NCBI GenBank assembly: GCA_963556195.1
Contig: OY744525.1
Coordinates: 29,643,769 to 29,707,768, forward strand
Reading direction: 5' to 3'
DNA: 64,000 bases
DNA from: Sepiola atlantica
Lineage: Eukaryota > Mollusca > Cephalopoda > Sepiida > Sepiolidae
The notes below the pieces were generated by a model that did no database searches, was not told the DNA's origin, and saw nothing but the letters and a program-made list of their open reading frames with translations. Of the stretch, positions 24,384-37,268 are shown one piece after another; position 1 is the first letter of the stretch, and each line of letters begins with the position of its first letter. Position numbers and translations under genes: made by a program.

Positions 24384-24555
24384 ATCTGCGACACTGGCAT
24401 GTCGATGTTATCGATCAACAGCTGTTATAAACTGAGATCTCATCAGGCAGATTTAAATCCGATTTAACCTTAGATCATATTTGTAAAGAATGCCTTACGA
24501 GATCTCAGATTATAGAAGCTGTTGATCGATAACATCGACATGCCAGTGTCGCAGA
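24384..24555. mobile_element. Foldback hairpin 'HP-B' with 57-58 bp arms
   Basis: The left arm 24384-24441 (ATCTGCGACACTGGCATGTC...ACTGAGATCTC) and the right arm 24499-24555 (GAGATCTCAG...GACATGCCAGTGTCGCAGAT) are almost perfect reverse complements separated by a 57-bp loop. It has no coding capacity. The left flank is a TA tract. It is a candidate MITE or hairpin RNA source. Confidence 0.8.
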
Positions 24556-24674
24556 TTCTGTACATGTCTGAGTAAATAAAAATAATCATATAAAAACTAT
24601 GTTTAATATTGAGCACTTTTTATTAACCGGTTGAAATTGTTTGGATTACTATCCTGTGGAGGTTTACATTGCCT

Positions 24675-24750
<76 letters not shown>
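24675..24750. repeat. (TA)n microsatellite
   Basis: Pure TA run. Confidence 0.95.
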
Positions 24751-24751
<1 letters not shown>

Positions 24752-24849
24752 CTATCTCCGTTATGTCCTCAGCACAATATCTTTAATCGAACATTTTGGG
24801 TTTCCATTGTAAATGAAATAACCATGCCATATGTGTATTGTACTAATTT

Positions 24850-26455
24850 CGGCAAATAAGAAAAGAAAGCGAAAGGCGGAGATTGCACAAGCAGGAATTT
24901 ACAAAAGATGAAACACCGTTTTTCCAAGCCAGTCGTATATTTCAAGATAAAGAATCAAAACGGTTTAATAATTATTTACGCAACCTCACATCTTCAAACA
25001 GCAACGCTTAATCCTGCATGTCGCCTACGCTATCAATTTGACTCCGTCCTTTGAAGCACGCCTCCTACGCAACTTCGCATACCCACGCCTTTGTTAAGCT
25101 GCGCATTGTTTATTTTGCGACGGATGCTTTTCCTTCCGTTTTATACAAATAGTTTTTTATATAGTAGCCTGTGAACCTAATTCTTACGTATATCGTGGTA
25201 ACCTCGTTTTTCTTTCTGTAGCAACCGATATTTTGTCGTTCATACAAGTTACATCTCTGTTTGGTTGTCGCTACCTACATGTGTTATTCTATTTATTTCA
25301 CCTTGATTTGAACAGCAACGTCATTTTGCCGACGGATATTCAATATAGTATTTATTTTTCCATCCCTGGAGGTAATTGTTGCTCACTTGTTTTCATTATT
25401 CTGAAAAATATCGATCAAGCAGTAAATGGTCAACTTATGATGCCAAACACAATTTGAGTATAACGTAAATATTTCATTCTGTATCACCCTAAAGTTTTGT
25501 TTCCAAATGATTTTCCCATTTTAAATCTGACAGGTGTAATGCACGTTTTATATGCATTGCAAATCCACGTTAAAAATGTAATAATAAAGATACACATGAT
25601 TTTCTATAATAATTTAAGGATTATTTTACATTTCATATAGTAATTGTGATTTTGTATTTTTCATAGAATTGTAAATAATTCTACGGGATATTACCTAAAA
25701 ATTTTATCCCCTACCTAAAATGTTAACTTTAAATTTAAACATAAAATATAATATGTACGGTTGGTGTTTAATCGATCGTAACCAAAAATTGTATTATATC
25801 ATACAAATCGAGATACGTTTGAAGAATTAAAACACATTCCTTCTGCCTATAAACTAAGTATTATTAACTAGTTGACTCCGTGGACATTCCACTGTGCTTT
25901 CTTCATCAATCTATATAATTGACTGCTAATACTAATATCTTATCTTAAATAAATGTTTGTCAGGTCAATACTATAAAGTAAAATATAACTGTTTCTTCTG
26001 TAAAAATAACGGAGATTGTCAGTTAAATATTATTTAAATAAATAAAACTAATATGTCTGTTTTTTTATTTATTTAAAATTGTAGCAATTTAATTCTGTTT
26101 AAAAACATACATATTATCTGTCTTCATATATTAAAAATTAATTGTCATCTTAATATTCTTCAAATCAATAAAACGAATGGAAATGAAACATTTAAGAGCA
26201 ATCATATATATGTTGACGTGTTACCTTGTCTTTATCATAATCCATGTCGTAATTCGTATTCTTCAGGACTCGTTTCGTCGTTTCATCGCAGTCTAAGTCA
26301 CAACAATTGAGAGAATACACAGTTTTGGAAATGGAGAGATAAAAATATAAAGTCACAATTACAATTCATGATAAATCAAGTATGAGAAAGACAGCAATCT
26401 GAACCGAAGGTAACTATTAGAAATTCATGTAGACAGACAGATAGATCGATATATA
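24850..26455. other. No gene seen
   Basis: The 24870-25100 part is less AT-rich and carries a loose repetition (CTACGCAACCTCACAT, CTACGCAACTTCGCAT). The rest is AT-rich. A 74-codon frame at 25233-25457 has no motif I recognise. Confidence 0.4.
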
Positions 26456-26459
26456 CACA

Positions 26460-26464
26460 AAGAT

Positions 26465-26502
<38 letters not shown>

Positions 26503-26512
26503 CGAGAAAGAG
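26460..26512. repeat. (GA)n microsatellite
   Basis: GA run with a few AAGA and GC interruptions. Confidence 0.95.
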
Positions 26513-26825
26513 ATACATCAGTACTCATCGCCGCGTGCGAAGCAAAACAGTTATTTTCTTTAAACCATTGTTCCCAGCCACCACTCATGTAAAATCAAAA
26601 CTGGTACTCATTCTAACCCTAACCGTTCCTCGTCGCTTTAGTCCAACGTGACGTCAAATCCGTAGGATCTTATACACATAACATGTTGAGGCTTTCACCT
26701 CTGACGTCACACTATTTCAAATTTCTTTTTTCCACACACGGGCAAGGCCGCCTGCACTCGTAATCATTCACCTATGCTAAAATATATACTAGTTTAACTA
26801 CACAACCGTTATCCCACAAATATAC

Positions 26826-26828
<3 letters not shown>

Positions 26829-26888
<60 letters not shown>
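26829..26888. repeat. (TA)n microsatellite
   Basis: Pure TA run. Confidence 0.95.
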
Positions 26889-26891
<3 letters not shown>

Positions 26892-27215
26892 TGTATATAA
26901 AAAAATAAAATGAAAAAAAGTTTATATTGTGTTATAACTTTTTATTATTTATTTTTCTATTTATTTATTTTGTGACGTGTAGGAATATAAATTGTTCTGT
27001 AAAGAAAAATAGTTTTTTCTTGTTGATGGTATGGAGAACAAAATTTTCGACTGATCCTTCAGTCTTCATCGGTGTTTGGGGTTTGCGTGTGTACGGTGGG
27101 AGGTTTTCCCAGGCAATGAGGGGGAAAGAGTAGAAAAATCATAAATTAAATATGTGTATAAATGAGCACACGCACATACGCGTCCACACACATGTAATGG
27201 GACGTGTACATGTAC

Positions 27216-27720
27216 ATTGATACACACACACACACATACACCGACACGTGCCTATGCGCGTAAGCATACATACATATATACATACACCCATTCACAAATA
27301 CCTTTTTTCTTTCTCCTTTTCTTTCTCTCTTACTGCTCGATACATACACACACACACACACACATACATACATACCAACACACACACCATGCGATCAATC
27401 ATACACATCTCTTAGCGTTGTAGTCGACTTAATTGTTTAAAATTACTACTACTGCGTTCAATTTAACCGTTTAATGAATAGTTTGTTTTCCCTTTCGCTC
27501 TCGCTCTCTTCGTCTGGGCTTGCGTGCCTTTTTTCTTTCTTTCTTTTTCTCTTACTGCTCGATACACACACACCCACACATACACACACACACTCATACA
27601 CACACACACACACTCGTACGTGCCTGTGCAGGCCAGCATACACATGTTTTAGCGTTGTAGTCGACTTAATTGTTTGAAATTACTGTTACTGCGTTCAATT
27701 TAACTGTTAATTGAATTAAT
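27216..27720. repeat. Tandem duplication of about 230 bp carrying (CA)n
   Basis: TCTTACTGCTCGATACA occurs near 27328 and 27550, and TAGCGTTGTAGTCGACTTAA near 27413 and 27651. An ACxCGTGCCTxTGC segment precedes each. The CA tracts between them differ in length. The block is non-coding. Confidence 0.85.
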
Positions 27721-27839
27721 TACTCGCTCTTTTCTTTCGCTCTTTCTTTCTTTCTTCGTATCAGCGGTCATTTATTTTAAAAATTCAATTCTCTAAAAAA
27801 ACGTTTTTTTAACTTTCTATTTATTAAAATTAGCGTCTA

Positions 27840-28056
27840 ATAATAATAAAAAAAATATATATATATATATATAAAACAAATATATATGAAAATTCAAATA
27901 AATAAATATAATACTAATGAAAATAATAAATTAAATAATCTAAATAATATAATATAAATAATATAAATAAATAAGTCAGTAGATAAATGATCAATATTTA
28001 AATATATAAATAAATAAATAAATAAATGACTATAATAAATATTAGATAATAAAACC

Positions 28057-28123
<67 letters not shown>
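27840..28123. repeat. AT-only low complexity and (TA)n
   Basis: AAATA-type runs from 27840, ending in a pure TA tract at 28063-28123. Confidence 0.9.
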
Positions 28124-28125
<2 letters not shown>

Positions 28126-28512
28126 CGATCGTCTGTGTGTAAGGCATTCTGGTGAGAGAGAATATTATTTCTACTGAAAGTTAACGCAATACTTTTTTAA
28201 GGAAGAATTGATTACTTTCAGCTATGAGTACCGTTACAAATATGAATGAATAAATGCCATTACTTATATACAGTATGTACCCCTACTGCCATTAGCAGTT
28301 TTCTCTTGCTCAGTTAATAGAGCGTTAAACTCCGTTCGTATTCAATAACTCTGGCCACAATGATACAAAATCGTGTGTCATGTGCTGTGAAAGCTATTTG
28401 CAAGAATACGTTTAGCTTATTGTGTTTTCATTTACAATCATATCTTGAATGTTTACGGATGTCATATTTGCAATCTGTCGCCATTCTAGTATGCGCTCAT
28501 AATTTAGTTCAT

Positions 28513-28519
<7 letters not shown>

Positions 28520-28606
<87 letters not shown>
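28520..28606. repeat. (CT)n then (TA)n microsatellite
   Basis: CT run at about 28517-28537 merging into TA to 28606. Confidence 0.95.
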
Positions 28607-28788
28607 CGTCCCCTACACTCCGACAATGCACCTGCTCACCAATGTTTTGAAATCTAGTTGTCAATAAGGCGGAGGAATATCACATTACTGGAACAATCTC
28701 TCTATTCTTCTGATTTTTCTCCATGTGAATATTCATTTTAAATCAGATGGGGCAATTGTAAAAGCGTCGATATCATCACAATTGTCGG

Positions 28789-29144
28789 AAAGATAACGAT
28801 GAATTGTATATATTACTTTTAATTAAAATAGTAAAGATAACGATGAATTGTATATATTACTTTTAATTAAAATAGTAAAGATAACGATGAATTGTATATA
28901 TTACTTTTAATTAAAATAGTAAAGATAACGATGAATTGTATATATTACTTTTAATTAAAATAGTAAAGATAACGATGAATTGTATATATTACTTTTAATT
29001 AAAATAGTAAAGATAACGATGAATTGTATATATTACTTTTAATTAAAATAGTAAAGATAACGATGAATTGTATATATTACTTTTAATTAAAATAGTAAAG
29101 ATAACGATGAATTGTATATATTACTCTTAATTAAAATAGTAAAG
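28789..29144. repeat. Minisatellite, 44-bp unit, 8 copies
   Basis: The unit begins AAAGATAACGATGAATTGTA and ends TTTTAATTAAAATAGT. Eight head-to-tail copies are nearly identical; the last has TTACTCTTAA for TTACTTTTAA and passes into a degraded ninth start. Confidence 0.97.
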
Positions 29145-29149
29145 ATGAC

Positions 29150-29737
29150 GATGAGTTTTAATACAAATAGTACAGACCAATTAAGAAAATAGGTTATTCT
29201 GTTGTAGAGACACTCAACATATATGTGTGTTTTTCACGGTTGAAATTATTTAAAATTTGATTACAATCGCATTAATCGATTGTAAACGATGAGACTATTA
29301 TAGAATGTTGTACTAATTAGTCACCGCTTATCAAGGGCGAAATCCACTAGAGGATCAGAGTAAATAGGGTTGTCAAGGGGGCGGTGAAGGAAATATCTGA
29401 AAGGTTTGCCGCCTCGTGGTATTGTGTTTCACAGAGAGGTAGTTCTTCGAAAGGAACACGGCCCATGGAAATTATTTTAGCTCTAGATACACTAATATAA
29501 AATAGCAAATGATTAATTTTGATTGTAGTAAGACGAGGTTTTGCTGTGAATTTTTTACATTGGAGACAAGACATACAAATTCTGTCGAGTACACTGCATG
29601 AAAATAACGATAGATGGAAGAAAGACTTGCAACGTTTCTTCTGTCTCAAAAACGCTGTAGGAAAGAGACGAGTACATTTAACACTCGATTTCGAAGTCAA
29701 GTTCCTATTCTGCCAAGACAGGAACGAGTGCTTTTAC
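29150..29737. other. No supported gene
   Basis: Overlapping frames of about 100-117 codons on both strands (29347-29700 minus, 29519-29821 plus) show no recognisable family; at most one can be real and neither has supporting signals. Confidence 0.35.
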
Positions 29738-30058
29738 TTTTATTTATCTTCCTCCCACAAATTAAGATGTGACACAAGGTCGGGAAAGTGGGAATTGAAA
29801 AGCCAGCGCCGGAGAATTTGAGCGCTCTGGCCATTAAAAATTGCCTGGGCAGCCCCGTCGGCATTCCTCGGTAGGGGCGGCTCAGGCGATTAGCAATAAA
29901 CTAACCCCTGTGAGAAGGCAAAGCCTGGGATGGTGCACCTCCTAGAACTGCACAGGACAGATCAGACCAATAGACCGGCGTAAATCAATACCCGAAGGCC
30001 TAGACAATACCGGTGTATGGGGGTGTAGTATCCATCGGAACGGACACCAGCCCCTAGC
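29738..30058 (-). mobile_element. U2-type SINE, copy with lost U2 head
   Basis: The body matches the three-unit array at 38393-39438: CCTGGGCAGCCCCGTCGGCA, GGTAGGGGCG, CAATAAACT, CTCCTAGAACTGCACAGGAC, GACCGGCGTAAATCAA, CCCGAAGGCC and GTAGTATCCATCGGAAC. The right end, where the array units carry the U2-like head, has diverged or been lost after about 30045. Sense orientation (head to tail) is minus. Confidence 0.75.
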
Positions 30059-30059
30059 T

Positions 30060-31536
30060 TTTACTATTTCATGAAATGAGTTAATTTTTCGTTCGGCAGT
30101 ATGATTAGTAGATTATAACGTAATATATTAGATGGGTTTAAATTCGACTTGTCGATTCCACAGTCAATATCTTCAAGGTTGTGTTTATGTAATTGATATT
30201 TTGATTCATATGGGAAAATGCCGCTCAGGGAAACATTTACCGCTATGACAGAGTCCAACCCCGACTTCGAAATCTAGTAGGATATGCCTTTTTACTTCTC
30301 TCACAGAAAGGATGTTGCTTGTCTTTCTTTGCTTTACCGTTATTTTATATGGTATGTGCTCGACAAAGCTCAAATTTATGGTCCCTTATAGAAAACATTC
30401 ACAATAAGAACGCGCCTAGCTACTACACACTGTCAATGATTTCCCCTGTCTCCCTCTGTGTGCCAAAGACAAAACAAAACATCAATGGGCAGACGTTTTT
30501 TCTCTAGAACTGCACGGCTGTGAAACAAAATGCCGCGAACCTGCTTCACTGCCGACTACAATATGGTCGTCTTAAAGTCCAATGTAAACAAGTTCTTGTT
30601 GAGCCATCCCTGTAAATACTCAAGTTCTGCCCTACTACAACCATCGTGTCAGATAACACGATTTTGTCCCGCCATCCACTAGTCAAACTCTTTAATTCAT
30701 ATCATCGAGTCAAACTTAACTTTTATCCTCGAGTTACCTTTAAGCCATGATAAGCTATAACCTTTAATCTAAAAAAATGTCATCTTACTTGACCTATTGT
30801 ATTATATATTAATGTTTTAAAATAGGTTTTAATTAACTTAGCTTTATTTGTTTTTAATGAATGCTTTTTACTTATATATGTTCTTAAATAAAAATTCTCA
30901 TGAATGTTAAGATATGAGTTGTCCTGTCATATTAAATACGTATAAACCGTGGATCCCAATCCATTAATTAGAGGTTTTGATTCTTTTGAGAGAATAGATT
31001 AAACATTGTCATTTGTAGTCGCCACAATAATTAATGCTTTTAGATGACCTTGTAATTAAAAAAAAAAGAATAAAATCTTAAATAAGAGGAACATTATTAT
31101 TTATTCATTAAGAGTTTTCACAATGGTTATCATAACACATTGCTCACTGATAAGGACCGGGGTGTTTCGCGGAGGCTGAGTGACAACAAGTCACGCCAGA
31201 TTTCTAGTATTCTCCACTTTTTCTGATCACCATTTCAAATTATTTTACGTTATCGCAATCGCAGCTTACGATTGAGTTCTTGCTTTTGTAGTTTTCTCTG
31301 AGATTTAGGTGACAATTAGCCTACCCAATGTTCCAGCATTCTCTGCACAATTCCAGTAGAGGTCAGGTTAATGTTATGACCTTTCGGTCTTCTACTCTCA
31401 GTGATACCCTATTATCATTGTGTGTGGTATCAGTCAACGCTTGTGCCATTGCATTCTTGTTTTTTTGTTGGGGGGGGGGTTGTTGATGAGATTTCATATA
31501 GTTACAGTTTCCTGTGATTGTGTTCATTTACGTTTT
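30060..31536 (+). repeat. Upstream block of locus G4
   Basis: This is the reverse complement of the G3 upstream block. GTCGATTCCACAG near 30152 answers CGGCAAGTCGAAT-like sequence at 21585. CATTTGTAGTCGCCACAATA near 31012 answers GGCGACTACAAGTGACAAC, and GTTGTCCTGTCATATTAAAT near 30917 also occurs at 39590. Minor frames (for example 30319-30507) have no features. Confidence 0.6.
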
Positions 31537-31559
31537 ATTATTATTATTATTATTATTAT

Positions 31560-31595
<36 letters not shown>

Positions 31596-31597
31596 AA
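31537..31597. repeat. (TTA)n(GTA)n microsatellite upstream of G4
   Basis: TTA units followed by AGT units, in the same relative position as the AAT tracts of G2, G3 and G5. Confidence 0.95.
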
Positions 31598-31710
31598 GAA
31601 TCCATGTGTGTATTTATTTGGAGTTTTATGTATTTGTTCATAATTCTTAAATAATTATGCGTGTCCTAGAAATGTTAAGCGTGTTTGCTGTGTATTATGG
31701 CGTGTGTGAT

Positions 31711-31718
31711 TATAAAAA
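31711..31718 (+). promoter_or_regulatory. TATA box of locus G4
   Basis: TATAAAAA in the context GTGTGATTATAAAAAACG, matching G5's CTGATTATAAAAGAAGCC. It lies about 150 bp before the position of the lost start codon. Confidence 0.6.
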
Positions 31719-31861
31719 ACGTCAGTGTTGACGACCAATAACATAACTGCAGAGAAAAAATGGAAATGCTGTAAAAATATTCTTGTTCCTCGCCCAAATA
31801 ATTTTCTTTTTTGTTTGTTCGTATATTGCTGCCTAAGTCTATCCAAAAACACAGATCAGAA

Positions 31862-32600
31862 TTGCACCTCAAAATTCTGTGTTCGGTTTAGTCTATATAG
31901 GCACTACAAAATATAATGACTATTGCGTATCGATACAGCAGGAAGAGTCTAGCAATACGCATGTGAGAGTTGTTTGAAAATCTCATAGAGCAAATCACTG
32001 ATTCTGATGTGGAAAATAGAATGTCTCAAGATCAGGTATTGAGAACGTATCTCGGCCGCTCAACATTTCTTACGTGCCAATAAACCGCGAAGATGTCAGT
32101 AATGAACGACAGTAAAACACTCATAGTTATTTTTAAGGAATAACTCCCGTCTCCAAACCTAGTTCAAACCTTGCACCAAACGGTTTTTTTTATTTGTATT
32201 TTGGGCTGTTAAGGGAAATGGTGGAGGGCTTTCCCTAAAATATTAGTGGGCAAGTAGTGATTGGGTTAAGAAAGATTTTGTTCTTTTAGGTGGTGCTTGT
32301 TACTCTGACCAAGTGTTAGCAAAAAAAAACATAAAACCAGCAAAAAATCAACTGATCAGAAACAGGAGTGATTTTATTAAATCATATTGGTTAATAAGTC
32401 ATTCATATTTACAAAATATAATTAATCCTACTATGAAGATCAATGATAGACACATTTGAAATATCATGGCAGATCAGTATCAAATTAATGAAACCACTTC
32501 TTATACAATAAGAAATTAACCATCGCAAATAATTCCACTACCAAATAAAATAATATTTACGTAGGGTGAATGAAGAATATACATTTATCTACTGTAAGTA
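31862..32600 (+). pseudogene. G4: decayed secreted repeat-protein gene, start codon lost
   Basis: The leader from the TATA box aligns with that of G5 (...CTxxxTCxAAAACxxxGxATxA...). Where G5 begins ATGACTCACATCTCTATGTT, G4 reads TTGCACCTCAAAATTCTGTG, so the ATG is gone, and the frame then stops. The downstream sequence to about 32600 is collinear with the G3 pseudogene in inverted orientation (TGTTTGAAAATCTCATA at 31970; GTCAGTAATGAACGA near 32096). The peptide is hard to read because of stops; family membership rests on the DNA alignment. Confidence 0.65.

Positions 32601-32604
<4 letters not shown>

Positions 32605-32662
<58 letters not shown>
32605..32662. repeat. (TA)n microsatellite
   Basis: Pure TA run at the 3' edge of the G4 homology. 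Confidence 0.95.
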
Positions 32663-32669
32663 CTTTGTT

Positions 32670-33670
32670 CATGATTCACTCCTGAACTTTTTAACTAATC
32701 ATAATAAATTTTGAAACGGCATTGATACGCGTAAGGCTGAATAATGCGGGCTAAATTTGATCATATTTAGCTGTATGAAAATGGAAAAAGAGGAGATGGG
32801 AGAATTCAGATTCAACAGAAGGAAATTAAAAGATAATAGAATAATAGATTGTGGATTATTTTTTGATTTATCTAAAATGTCTACAAATAAAAATATGATT
32901 TTACATAGTTCCTTTGCTTATTAGCTGAGTCTAGTGTGTATTATCAGCATCCAAGCGGCATCAGACGTTTTTCTTACGCCGTAAACAGAACGAAAAACGC
33001 AATTGATTACTTTTTAGCGATCGCTTTTTTATTTTTTAAATATTTTTGCGAAATTGACATTTAAAGACTTCACTTCTGTTGTAGACATTATCCCAAACAC
33101 TAACTACAAGTCTGATATGGAAATTAAACTTGTATTATAAACCTGCGTGGCAAAGCACTCATTGTTTACAATAACATCGTGGTGTCTGCGTTCACACTGG
33201 AAAACCATAAGTAAAACATAATTATATAGTTCATACTTAAGGGGTTCAAGTTCTTGAATTAATCTATTTTCTCGGGCATTGTCAAAACACGGATTAACTA
33301 GATACTCATTGAATCATCTTTTCAAATATATTTTCGGTGAGAGTTTATTACATGTTCACATTTACCGTTTTTCAACTTGCATTTAGATATTTGTTTCATT
33401 TCATTTGTATTTATCACATCTGACTCTCATAGCGGGTTTACTGTCTACTCAGCGTTTGCGGTCACCAATACCGACCAATGTGTACATAACGTAAGAGTTA
33501 CGTTTGCAGTGAATGTTTCGCACTGTTTACAAGTCTTCTGGACCAAGGAAGATATTCAGCTAAATATTTAAAAAAAATAGTTTTTGGTCGCATCACGTGA
33601 AATTGAATATACGCTTTTCTTTGAGTTCGTCTACATTTTTGAATACGATGTTCAAGAGAAAAATTGTAAC
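32670..33670. other. No supported gene
   Basis: AT-rich. A 64-codon frame at 33377-33571 with a hydrophobic start shows no recognisable motif and no family promoter. Confidence 0.35.
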
Positions 33671-33677
33671 CATGAAA

Positions 33678-33689
33678 TATATATATAAA

Positions 33690-33769
<80 letters not shown>

Positions 33770-33926
33770 GTTTAAAGTAGTGTCTAAACCATGTGCTGAT
33801 GAAGAGAACCGATATTAATAAATAAATATCTTCTTAAAAACAATCGCACACGAGCGGTTCTTACGTTGAATTCTTGGAACGCAATAAATGATAATATAAT
33901 GAAGTTTACACTAGATCAATGTTATA

Positions 33927-34013
<87 letters not shown>
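33678..34013. repeat. Two (TA)n arrays (33678-33768, 33923-34013)
   Basis: TA arrays separated by about 155 bp of AT-rich sequence. Confidence 0.95.
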
Positions 34014-34017
<4 letters not shown>

Positions 34018-34362
34018 GAAAGAAAGATGTAGATAAAAAATTGTACAAAGTTACATAAAGTTACATAAATTAATACAAATTTTATTACATCGAAAGTTCA
34101 GGTGCAAGGAGTTACATTAATCTTTAAACCATGTTTTTTCAAAGATAACACTCTTCTCGTCAGAGGATAAAAACTGGTAATATGGTATTTATAACAATTA
34201 AATATTACATAGTTCTATTTCACTTTGAAAAATTGAAGAATAAAAAACAAAAAAGGTTGGGGATAAAGAAATAAATGGCCGGGAAGTAAAAAATTAGCAG
34301 CTTTATTTTATCGAGATAGATCACTCTACGATATTTCACTTATCGTTAATTCTATTATAATT

Positions 34363-34444
<82 letters not shown>

Positions 34445-34470
34445 GTGAGTGAGTGAGAGAGAGAGAGAAA
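34363..34470. repeat. (TA)n(GA)n compound microsatellite
   Basis: TA run to 34410, then GA and GTGA units to about 34470. Confidence 0.95.
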
Positions 34471-34479
34471 GAAAGGAAG

Positions 34480-35250
34480 TCGTTATAATATGCACGCATT
34501 GTTAAATGACATGCAATTTTCCCTTTTTTGTGTTTTTTTATGTTTATTGTCATATTCTCGATGCGCCCGAGTGTTGTTATTCCATAATTTAAAAAAATGA
34601 AGTAATACATACACAAATTAAAACATATATACATAATAGACACAGCCACACTATTTTCTTTTCTTTAACTCTCACTCTCCTCGTATCAAAAACCTTTAAG
34701 AAAATTTAAACGAAGATAATAACTCAAGGCTTACTCAAAGTGAAATCTGACTTATCATGACGACTACGAGGGATAGCCGAAAACATATCTACCACTGGAG
34801 ATTTGAAAGCTTGCTCGATACATCGAAAATATCATGAAAAAATCAACAATAAAGAATGTCATTTTACAACACATTCATATATATATATATATATATATAT
34901 ATACATTTTTATTTATACAAACACGTTTGATTACATGTGTACGTACATCTTTCACTTGTCTTCTCAATCGACACCCAACTTCCTCAGACTTTAAAAAAAA
35001 ACTGAAATGAGAAATTGTAACTAATCTTATTCAGTATATTTCCCTGATAGGGAGAGAATGAGTTCATAATTAAACGTTCAAGCTTCATATCTAATTACAC
35101 ATTTTCATTCCTATTTTTATTTGGTTTATTTGATGCTTCTGACCCGATCGTTTCTAAATCTTTATTTATTTGAAGAGTTTTTATTTATTACCTACTTAAG
35201 ATTGCCCTTAACATAATGTAACGGTCGCTGAATCCTTAAATTATTATAAT
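34480..35250. other. No gene seen
   Basis: AT-rich with a short TA tract at 34877-34903; nothing else recognisable. Confidence 0.4.
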
Positions 35251-35253
35251 GAC

Positions 35254-35296
<43 letters not shown>

Positions 35297-35299
<3 letters not shown>

Positions 35300-35379
35300 C
35301 TTTTATTCCAGTGCCTCCACAAATACGAACCCGTACATATCAATGGACACTTATTCTTACATACGTACACAGACACCCC

Positions 35380-35461
<82 letters not shown>

Positions 35462-35688
35462 TACTTCATGTATCCACATAAAATATTATAAGGAGATATA
35501 ATTTGTTATGTGTCAGTTTTCAGTATTTACTTCAACAGTGCTCGATACGTAAGTGGCTAGGTAGTAAGCAATGGAAATATATATGGCAATCAAGCTACAC
35601 AGAGGCTCCCGTGTTTACTCACCGGGGGGAATCGTCATGCTAAAAGCCTCTGTGTAGCTTTATTGTCATATATATTTTCATTGCTTAC

Positions 35689-35727
<39 letters not shown>

Positions 35728-35731
35728 TTAC

Positions 35732-35769
<38 letters not shown>

Positions 35770-35913
35770 ATACATACACATACATATATATGCACCATTA
35801 TTCCCTTAATTATACTAATCCAATCTACACATCGTTTTTCTCTTTTTCAAACAAATATATCCAGCTAATCCCATAATTGCTTTACTCAATAGAACTTGCT
35901 ATCTTTTTGTACA

Positions 35914-35929
<16 letters not shown>
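35297..35929. repeat. Segmental duplication, copy 1 (contains hairpin element)
   Basis: Both edges match 36453-36829: CAGTGCCTCCACAAATACGA and GTACATATCAATGGACAC at the left; TGCACCATTATT, ACACATCGTTTTTCTCTTTT and ACTTGCTATCTTTTTG at the right. Copy 1 additionally carries hairpin element HP-A at 35458-35689 between its TA tracts. Confidence 0.9.
35458..35689 (-). mobile_element. Hairpin element 'HP-A', copy 2 (inverted)
   Basis: The tail (35458-35560, TTCATGTATCCACATAAAAT, CAACAGTGCTCGATACGTAA) comes first, then the hairpin with arms 35564-35608 and 35645-35688 (GTAAGCAATG at one end, CATTGCTTAC at the other; GCTACACAGAGGCT inside). It is the reverse complement arrangement of copy 1 at 8484-8745. 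The duplicate segment at 36.5 kb lacks it. Confidence 0.85.

Positions 35930-35966
<37 letters not shown>
35690..35966. repeat. (TA)n tracts inside and after duplication copy 1
   Basis: TA at 35690-35714, 35734-35768 and 35920-35966. Confidence 0.9.
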
Positions 35967-35970
<4 letters not shown>

Positions 35971-36416
35971 AAATTATAATAATTAGTATATAAATAAACA
36001 AATGTTGATAATATGTTAACTTTAGTTGAATAATTATTTAATTAAATTTTGACATTTTCTGCGTTCCTACTCCCAATTGTCTGCTGCAGTGTTTCAATTG
36101 TTTGACACCGGTTCATCCCGTTTTTTCAACCCTCTCGGTCTTCTATGGTTGTCTTTTGAAAATGAAAGTTTTTCTTTCGAAAATTTAAGATTACCTTTTG
36201 CCGAACTTTTTATTTACCAGACAGTATTTACTATTCTGGTATTTAATCAGTTTCTCGTGAAATATTAATAAATCGTTTTGAGTTTCGTTTTCTCTCAGCG
36301 TATATTTCTGTTCAATTTTTCCATCTTCCGGCAACTACATCGCATTGCTACAGCCTCGGACTACTAATCTGCACTCATATTTACCAGCAATGCTTCAAGC
36401 AAACTACAATCTCGTG

Positions 36417-36452
<36 letters not shown>

Positions 36453-36456
<4 letters not shown>

Positions 36457-36536
36457 CTTTTATGCCAGTGCCTCCACAAATACGAACCCGTACATATCAA
36501 TGGACACATATTCTTACATACGTACACAGACACCCC

Positions 36537-36618
<82 letters not shown>

Positions 36619-36627
36619 CACATACGT

Positions 36628-36675
<48 letters not shown>

Positions 36676-36821
36676 TGATACATACACATACATATATGTG
36701 CACCATTATTTCCTCAATTATACTAATCCAATGTACACATCGTTTTTCTCTTTTTCAAACGAATATATCCAGCTTATCCATAATTACTTTTCTCAATACA
36801 ACTTGCTATCTTTTTGCACAG

Positions 36822-36829
<8 letters not shown>
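36453..36829. repeat. Segmental duplication, copy 2 (empty site)
   Basis: Same left and right unique segments as 35297-35929, joined by TA and CA tracts only. It provides an apparent pre-insertion state for the hairpin element. Confidence 0.9.
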
Positions 36830-36883
<54 letters not shown>

Positions 36884-37205
36884 GGTGATTGATAAGTCAC
36901 TTCACTTAGCTATTTAAAAGTATTACCATATGAAGCACAGACATACTATGAACTTTTGATCATTTTTATCATACTCTCTAATTACTGCTTATTGTTATTT
37001 TAAATGTGTTCGTTTATATATTTGTTTCTATATATATTTATTTCATAATCAATCAAATATGCAATAAAGAGTCGTAAATTCCTTGCAAAAAAGAATGGAG
37101 CTATGCATGAAGAACGAAAGTGGAGATTTTGAAAACTTTCTGTAATTTTAAACTCCCATAAATGAATTTGTTTAATAAACTTTCTGTTTTGTATTACCGT
37201 ATTTT

Positions 37206-37268
<63 letters not shown>

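Noticed and set aside
28789..29144. CRISPR-like regular repeat
   Set aside because: Units are directly adjacent with no unique spacers; it is a minisatellite in a eukaryotic context.
29347..29821. Overlapping frames of 117 and 100 codons on opposite strands
   Set aside because: No motif, signal peptide or promoter; the plus-strand frame runs into a SINE. Kept only as unsupported.
36881..37000. DNA transposon beginning CAGGGTGATTGATAAGTC
   Set aside because: The terminus-like sequence has no inverted partner in the following 2 kb and no transposase nearby.
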